Below are positions 57,650 to 64,000 of a DNA stretch of 64,000 nucleotides, one piece after another (position 1 is the first letter of the stretch; every line of letters begins with the position of its first letter). The stretch comes from Serripes groenlandicus (lineage: Eukaryota; Mollusca; Bivalvia; Cardiida; Cardiidae): assembly GCA_031761405.1 (NCBI GenBank), contig JASEVX010000003.1, forward strand, positions 12,920,510-12,984,509, given 5' to 3'. The position numbers and the translations under genes are program-made. Under the pieces are notes generated by a model. The model had not been told where the DNA came from. It made no database searches and saw nothing but the letters and a program-made list of their open reading frames with translations.

Positions 57650-59450
57650 CAAACTGAGCAATTTCCAGTCAAGTCTTCGGGAAAATTTATTCAAACTTTC
57701 TTTTTTTGGCACAATTACACCCGATATGTCTCTTAAATTCACTGGGGACGTTTCTTCTTGGGTTCCCTTAGTCTGAGAAGTTGTTAGTTTGCAATGTGTT
57801 TCACTACTAAAAAATGAAGTAGATGCCCTGCAGCAGAAGCGTAAGATATTACGTCATAAAATGTGTAAACAATCTGCACTCGAGGAATTCCAAGAACAAT
57901 TCAAAAAATAGATTTACCATCTTATGTGCTGTTTTAGTGGTCGAGTCGTCGCATTTGTTTCTAAATGGGGTACGGCGGTAACGATTCCGAAATTTAAACA
58001 CAATTTGCATTTTCCAAAAAGAAATACCCAAAGCGATTCTTCATAATACGCCACATCAATAAAGACTGTAATTACCACAATCCCGCGGCCAAGATTCAGC
58101 CGCAGGGACATGCTCCTGTGTGATTTTTAAAAAAAGAAAAGAGCACGTGCCTGTGATTCAACTCTGTTTTTGTGTATTTGGGCAGAGACATAAATATACA
58201 TTGATCTTCGAAGTCCGAGGGAGTTTTTGTAAGAAGGACTGACGACTTTAGTGAAGTCTGCGGCATCTTAGATTAGACAGTTAAACAAAAATCCAATCGC
58301 AAGTAACATCCGTCAATGAATACAAAACATCGCTGATCCTCAGATTTACACTAGCTTGGTGTTATATCTTTAACTTCACGAACGCCAAAATGAAATGTTC
58401 TGTGTTAATTTATGTTATTCGACGGTAAATGAGAGAGATACAAAATCTAACCCGAAGTCAAGAAACTCGCAACCATAGGTTCTGGTTTTTATCCTTTACT
58501 GCAAACAAAATAGTTATTCTCGTTATCTCAGTAACAATCTGGATGTGGATAAATGTCGGTCATGGTTACCTGCTTCGTTCTATATAATTTTACTGGGAGT
58601 TTCACGAGCTGGGCCATAGTAAATTTTGCTTTAAAATTGTTTCCGTACTGAATATAGGAAATCTCCCCTTATTAAAGTCATACCTCAAAACGTGCGAAGC
58701 ACGTTTCCTGCTCCGCAAGAAACGAGATGTGCTCGTTATTAAAACCACAGAGAGAATGTTTTATGTTGTCAACTTTTTGCTTTAGAGCAAAACATTAAAT
58801 CTCGAACATTGAAAAGATTGCACCCCGTTTCAATAAATAGAGGTAATTACGCATGAACGTGATTTATTACACAGGCACATGCCAAATATAATATAAGCTG
58901 CTCTTTTAGCACGATAAAGAAACACGAGCCTTAACCTAAACGAAATGTAAAGGACTCACAATATTTTATGACTAATTACTTCCACATTTCTTAAGTATAT
59001 TTATTGAAAGTCATACACTTAAGAAAGTGATTGATAAACTATTATACTATCTATAAACAAAACGAGCGTCAGGCTTCTCCAAATCATCATCGGACAATCA
59101 CGTTTTTGACTCCTATATCCTCCAACATTACCCGTGGTATTTTTTACTACCGTTTCGCCGTTTTTGACAGATAACGAAAAATGTTTCTAATTGGATGCAG
59201 TACAATGTATTACTTCTTCTAACAGCAAATCAGAACCCTCGTATCAAAACTATTATTAATTCATTTCAAAAAGGCAACCTTATCTGAATATTGACTTTAC
59301 CTTGGCGATTGAATGTTAAAGTTGCGTGAGTTCCAGAAAGATACAGTTCATGCATTTATAATAGAAAGAAATGTGTTTTTATCACTGAAGACAAGCGATT
59401 GAAAACGTTTGTGTTACGAGACAGTTCATGCTATGTGTACACACTTGAAT
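57650..59450. other. Non-coding stretch, nothing recognised
   Basis: No recognisable coding frame. There is a small palindrome AAACGTGCGAAGCACGTTT near 58690. Confidence 0.35.
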
Positions 59451-59464
59451 AGATAACATGTAAG

Positions 59465-59540
59465 CGGCCCGGTTAGCTCAGTTGTAGGATAACTCGCCCT
59501 GAAGGCAAGAGGTCCCGGGTTCGATGCCCGTACTGGTTGC
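59465..59540 (+). mobile_element. tRNA-like SINE head
   Basis: An A box (GGTTAGCTCAGTTGTAGG) and B box (GGGTTCGATGCCC) about 50 bp apart. The D arm has extra bases, the anticodon stem has a mismatch and the loop lacks the usual U33. It is followed by TCTCTCCCTGTGTCTGGGCC. This is a SINE promoter, not a functional tRNA gene. Confidence 0.6.
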
Positions 59541-60379
59541 CTGTTTTCTCTCCCTGTGTCTGGGCCATCCTTAATTTCTGATATTAAGATCAATAAATAT
59601 GAAAAAGTACTGTATTTTGATTCAAAACTTCGGTAATGTTGAGTTTTAAAAGACGATAAACATAACGCATATTTACGATCTGTGAGTTCAGCCATTTCTT
59701 TTATACGTCTCCGCGTGGCTGAATATCGAACATCTAAGTTTCATTTCGATTGGTTTATGTGAATTTAATTCTGTTCTGTCAAAACAGATGGGATCAATCC
59801 AATAGTAAGCAAACTTCTGCCATCTTTTCAAGATAAATGGCGTGACCGCGCATTATCATATAAACGGTCAAGAGACCACCATTCAGCTTTGTCTTCGATT
59901 TCGTGTTGGACATGGCAGTGACTTTCAATGATCCTTTTTTCTGGCATTTGATATTACGCCAATTAATAGGGACACGTCAAGTCGTTCTGTTCCTCAAGTT
60001 TTGGTTGCCAACACTTCTAGCTCTGAAGGTGCCAAACCATTATCACAATAGCAAACATTCTTTAAGTGAGTGCAGAACATTTCAAAACAAACGTCTTAAC
60101 AGCTTTTAAAACAGCAAGATATTTGTTTAAGATGATGTTGTGCTGAGAAACATTTGTGTGGAGACTGTGATCAGTCTATTTAGTGAGTTTAATGCAATAA
60201 TCAGAAACCAAACTACTATGGATGCGTATAAATAGTTCAGTGATCAAAATGACGAAAGCAACGGCGGGAGAAAACTACTCCTAACTGTGTTATCAATGGG
60301 ACAAGCACATCATGTGCAAAGATTGTACTTGTGGACATTAGAAATCATGACTTGATCCTTTCGCCACTTCGTACGTATG

Positions 60380-62905
60380 CTATAATTGACGACCAATGTC
60401 ACTATTTTCTCGCCAAACCGGAATTGTTCAACCATTTCAACATACGAACTGTTGCAGTATTCACTTAAAAGCTATATTGGTAAAATAATTCTGAACGGCA
60501 GAAGTGCCTGTGGATTTATAATTCAATTCAAACTACCAACCGTAACCGAATGTGACCTGAAACCGGACAACCGGAATTAAATTGCAACCCAGAGGTCGCA
60601 AGAGTCCAGCTACATCTCGCGTGTATAGCGGACTTAATTCCTCCAATCGACAAGGAATCCGATATTCTTCTTCTGTTAGTTAGGGCCGCTATGTCACCTC
60701 ATCACGTCTTATATTAGAAATTTGGAAATCCGGACGAGCCTTTTGCTCAAAAAACTGAAATTGGGCAGGTTCATCATAGGTGAATGTTGCCTGGATGGTA
60801 TGCATGTGCCTCAAGAAATAAACGCTGTGAACACACACATTCATAAAAATGGACGTCCATCAGTAATGGAGCCTTGAGAAAAAGTTTTAAACACCAAATT
60901 GTTGTTCTCTTCAACCAAAGACAACAATAAAAAGGTTGGTCATGGGAAGACAAGTAATCCTCCATGATGAAGTCTGAAGAAATGAAACGATATAATGATG
61001 GGAACTGCGAATAACTTAAAATATTTAGATTTTAACAAAGCATTTCCATTACAGAGAACAATTTTCTATTTGTTCTACGAATGAATGTATATTGTTTTAT
61101 GGCTCATCGACAGCTAAGGTCATTTAGCGCGCAATTAAATTTAATTATTCATAATCCCTGGGTAAACAAACCAGTACTAGGCTAGAAAATGTGCCCTGCC
61201 CAAGGGCACTCCACCATGACCGTAGTGCCGCGACTGGGGATCAAACCCGGGACACCCGGTTTCGAAATCCCTGACGCTAACCACTCGACCACAGCGGATT
61301 CCTATTTGTTCTACGAAAAGCGATAGTTGCACAAAAGAATTGCCACACTATTTCTAGACTTGAGTTATATGCGGCTGTTCTGGGAGTATATCTTTACGAG
61401 ACACGCCGTGATAAACTTGACATTGTATTCAGAGAAGTCAATTTCTCTACAGACAGCAATGTGATCATTAAGTTTAGTAATAACAAGACCAGGACATGTT
61501 ACGTGTATGTAGGTAATTGTGTTTATCGTTTCATGAACTCTACAATACCTGAACATTGAAACTATGTCCAATTGTTATTAAACCCAGCGGATGGTGCCAC
61601 AAGGCAGATTTTTCAGAAAACATATCATAATCAACAGTCGATATATATCCTCTTGTGCTTCCGGAAGAAGATCATGAAATGCGGTCCCTGAAAACTGATA
61701 TCTCTAGTCATTTAGGTAGCCAAATATTTGAAAAGTTTGCTTCCTGGACGTCTTTAAAAAGACGTATACCATTTATGAGGCAACAAATTCCTTTTTAGAT
61801 CGAAAAGGTTGAGCGACTTAATCCTCTATAACCAACCACACACAATCACATGATGTCGTTCTAAAGGCTGCAGTATGAACTATTCACGCAAGAAATAGTT
61901 TCTCTGAAGAGTGATAAGTATATGCCAAATGACAATCGCATCCGTACCTTAATGTAAATGGAATTCTGCGTGTTGGAGGACGGCTGAAAAATGCTCAGTA
62001 AGAACCTTTGAATATGCATCCTATCAGTCTTTCTCATCTTTACATCAGTACATTACTTATCAGGCATTACCATGACAAATTACACCATAAAGGTATACAT
62101 TTCATAGAACGGGCAATTCGTATTGCAGATTTTGGGTTGTAGTTTGTAAGCGTCAAGTTACACAGTGTATATACTTCTATTTCAACTATGTAAACCAGAA
62201 TACCAGAAAATGTCAAACTTACCATCAAAGGGATTTGATCCATTACTACCATTCACCTATTATTTTTTGGAATTGCTATTTATGGACAATGGCCGTTTAC
62301 AACCAGAATAACACGCGCTGGTCAAGCCAACTCAGAACATTGGGCTCTTATGTTAACCTTTCTGGTGACTCGTGCAGTACATATTGAACTTCTGGAAGAA
62401 ATTACCTCATCATGTTATATCAACGCTTTACGACGGTTCTGTGCACTTCGAGATGAAGTCAAAACCATCGGATCTGACTTTGGCACCAACTGTGTCGGTT
62501 CAATGAGTGACTTAGGAGCCAATAAAGGCGGAGTATGCTTGGAGTTACGCGACGGATAAGTGAGTCAATGCTTAGAGATGTAAAAAATGTTACTCATGAA
62601 GCTTTACTTACCTTTATGGCTAAATTAACTGCAATAATTGACGCTAGACCACTGACCACTGTAAACTGATTCATATCAATCATTTCCTTTTACACCAGCA
62701 ACTTGTTTTACTTTGAAGACAAATCACTCTGTCAAATTCTTCAACATGGATGATATCAACAATAAAAACTTGATCAAAACCTAATGGAGGTGTACACAGT
62801 ATCTTGCCAAATCTGGACACGCTGGAAGAACGAATATCTAGTGCATGTACAGGAACGATTGGTCAATTAGACAATCTCTTACATACTGGTGAAAAACTGT
62901 GTTAG
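60380..62905 (+). pseudogene. Decayed BEL/Pao LTR retrotransposon (protease, RNase H and integrase remnants)
   Basis: Pieces appear in pol order, separated by stops and frameshifts. Near 60530 there is a protease-linked block around LPTVTECDLKPDNRN. From 61345 there is the end of RT/RNase H (ISRLELYAAVLGVYLYE, STDSNVI, NPADGATR). Near 61980-62080 is the integrase zinc region (RVGGRLKNA; HYHDKLHHKG). At 62350-62520 is the integrase core (VTRAVHIELLEEITSSCYIN; SDFGTNCVG with one catalytic Asp), and near 62575-62670 its C-terminal part (THEALLTFMAKLTAIIDARP). The reverse transcriptase core between protease and RNase H is missing. A SINE is inserted at 61081-61301. I found no LTRs. It is an old, non-functional copy. 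Confidence 0.8.
61066..61316 (-). mobile_element. SINE with 15-bp target-site duplication inside the Pao remnant
   Basis: CTATTTGTTCTACGA occurs at 61066-61080 and 61302-61316 and flanks 221 bp. On the minus strand the insert starts with a tRNA-like head (CGCTGTGGTCGAGTGGTTAG; B box GGGTTTGATCCCC), continues with GCACTACGGTCATGG and GTGCCCTTGGGCAGGGCACA, and ends in ATATACATTCAT next to the other duplicate. This is the normal structure of a LINE-mobilised SINE. Confidence 0.88.
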
Positions 62906-62909
62906 ACAC

Positions 62910-64000
62910 TCTAAAATGGTGAAATCCATAGAATGGATACATTATGTAAACACTTTGCAGTTTTTAGTCTATATGCAATCGAGGAATCTAAATGATTTAA
63001 TTGATATAAAGGTGAAATTGACATTTCAGGCGGGGAGTGTTTCGTAACCACGTTGGCTGGTGATTTAGACACACTCCTTTCCTGATTCGTCTTTCCGGTT
63101 AAAATAGAAACCATGCTTGGAATGAAATTACAAGACAAATTCGTTTATTCCTTAATTATTTTTGGCTGATACACGATGTTAGAAATATAACATGTATTTA
63201 CATCGATTATTGATAAGTATTTTGCGCCTTTTTCAACAAGTTATCATTTATATACACCAGACCGATCATTTGGGTGTTTTTGACATTTAACTTGAATCGA
63301 AAAGTTTGTTATGAAAACATGGTGTATTCGTCTGCAATTCCTGAGTTTGAATTTTACTAGCATTTGCATAGGTAGAGTTGTATGATCTTTGATGTGTACA
63401 AAGTTTATTGTCAAGCATTTGTTGTTGGAATAATGGCCCATTTTCATTTTTGACAATGTTGAGGGTCTCTGGATTGGTACCAAGGGAGATAGCTCTTGCT
63501 TCATTCATGCATCTGCACTTCTGATACTTTAAGATTGCCTCCCTTGATATGCATGCAGTTTAGAAGCTGCTGCACTGATATTTAGGTATCTGGTCATTAA
63601 ATGAACTTTTATTTCATTGGCATTTTATTTCTTGTGTAGCCTTCACCACATTAAAGAGTAAACCGTCTCTTGACATGTTTGGTTTATTCTGCTAATGTTT
63701 AACTGTCTGGGTATAGGCAGACTAGTAGCTCGACCAAAAGGAATAAAGACACACTGATATAAATATGTAGCAAAGAAATCCTTGCAGAATTGAAGATCTG
63801 TTTCCTTTGATCATTTAAACCTTTTAACACATTCAGACACATTATGACGCATCTGTAGGAGATCATCCTGGTAACAGGATAACTGTTTTACATCTCCATT
63901 TGCCACACTGTTATCAACTTGATTCAATAATTACAAATTCATTTAAACAATTTTCAATATTTTCCCCTTTATGTTTTCAAAGTCATAGGCTGCAGATCAG
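62910..64000. other. Right end of the window, nothing firmly recognised
   Basis: A 73-codon minus frame (63287-63508) has protein-like composition (EARAISLGTNPETLNIVKNE) and may be the end of a gene or transposon ORF, but I cannot assign it. From about 63890 words of the TTAA MITE family appear (CATTTGCCACACTGTT, TTTTCAAAGTCATAGGCTGC) and run off the end. Confidence 0.3.

Noticed and set aside
59465..59540. tRNA gene
   Set aside because: A and B boxes are present but the D arm, anticodon arm and acceptor stem are imperfect, and it continues into SINE-type sequence. The same applies to 9991, 15116, 22765, 33769, 52.6 kb and 61.3 kb.
63244..63508. Minus-strand frames near the right end as a named gene
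   Set aside because: Composition looks protein-like but I could not identify a family or splice sites, so it is only mentioned in the regional note.

Overview
The window is nuclear DNA of an animal, most likely a bivalve mollusc. The reasons are GT-AG introns of 0.2-5 kb, a low gene density, a very heavy load of tandem repeats, tRNA-derived SINEs, TTAA-flanked MITEs, non-LTR and BEL/Pao retroelement remains, and protein-coding exons of lophotrochozoan character. There is no prokaryotic operon structure and no CRISPR array.

Layout. A von Willebrand factor A (vWA) exon lies at 903-1059 (-), part of a gene that leaves the left edge. From 1.1 to 11 kb there is mostly non-coding DNA with a (GA)n array, a poly-G run, SINE and MITE pieces, and a retroelement end carrying a tRNA-Lys-type primer-binding site. 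At 11.2-11.9 kb (-) is the two-exon 5' part of a RecQ-like helicase. At 13221-13664 (+) is a complete, intronless 6-pyruvoyltetrahydropterin synthase, followed at once by three TTAA-flanked MITEs. From 42548 down to 15768 (-) runs one large gene that I could assemble completely from 13 exons with consistent phases. It encodes a 589-residue secreted beta-1,3-glucan-binding protein / GH16 glucanase: signal peptide, CBM39-like N-terminal domain, Thr/Pro/Ser-rich linker, GH16 domain with E-I-D-I-V-E intact. Its 1.77 kb of coding sequence is spread over 26.8 kb, and most of the larger introns carry their own private tandem array or transposon.

Upstream of that gene (42.6-57.7 kb) I found no coding gene. 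That stretch holds a decayed LINE 3' end and at least seven different minisatellites, the largest a 37-bp repeat of about 66 copies (49.5-51.9 kb). From 60.4 to 62.9 kb there is a decayed BEL/Pao retrotransposon interrupted by a SINE with a perfect 15-bp target-site duplication.

The most unusual signal is that three tandem arrays of the glucan-binding-protein gene include pieces of its own exons at functional boundaries: the splice acceptor of exon 3, the splice donor of exon 10, and the last eight codons plus stop of exon 13. This leaves decoy splice sites and extra stop-bearing C-terminal copies beside the real ones. Function assignments rest on motif recognition by eye; no database search was run.
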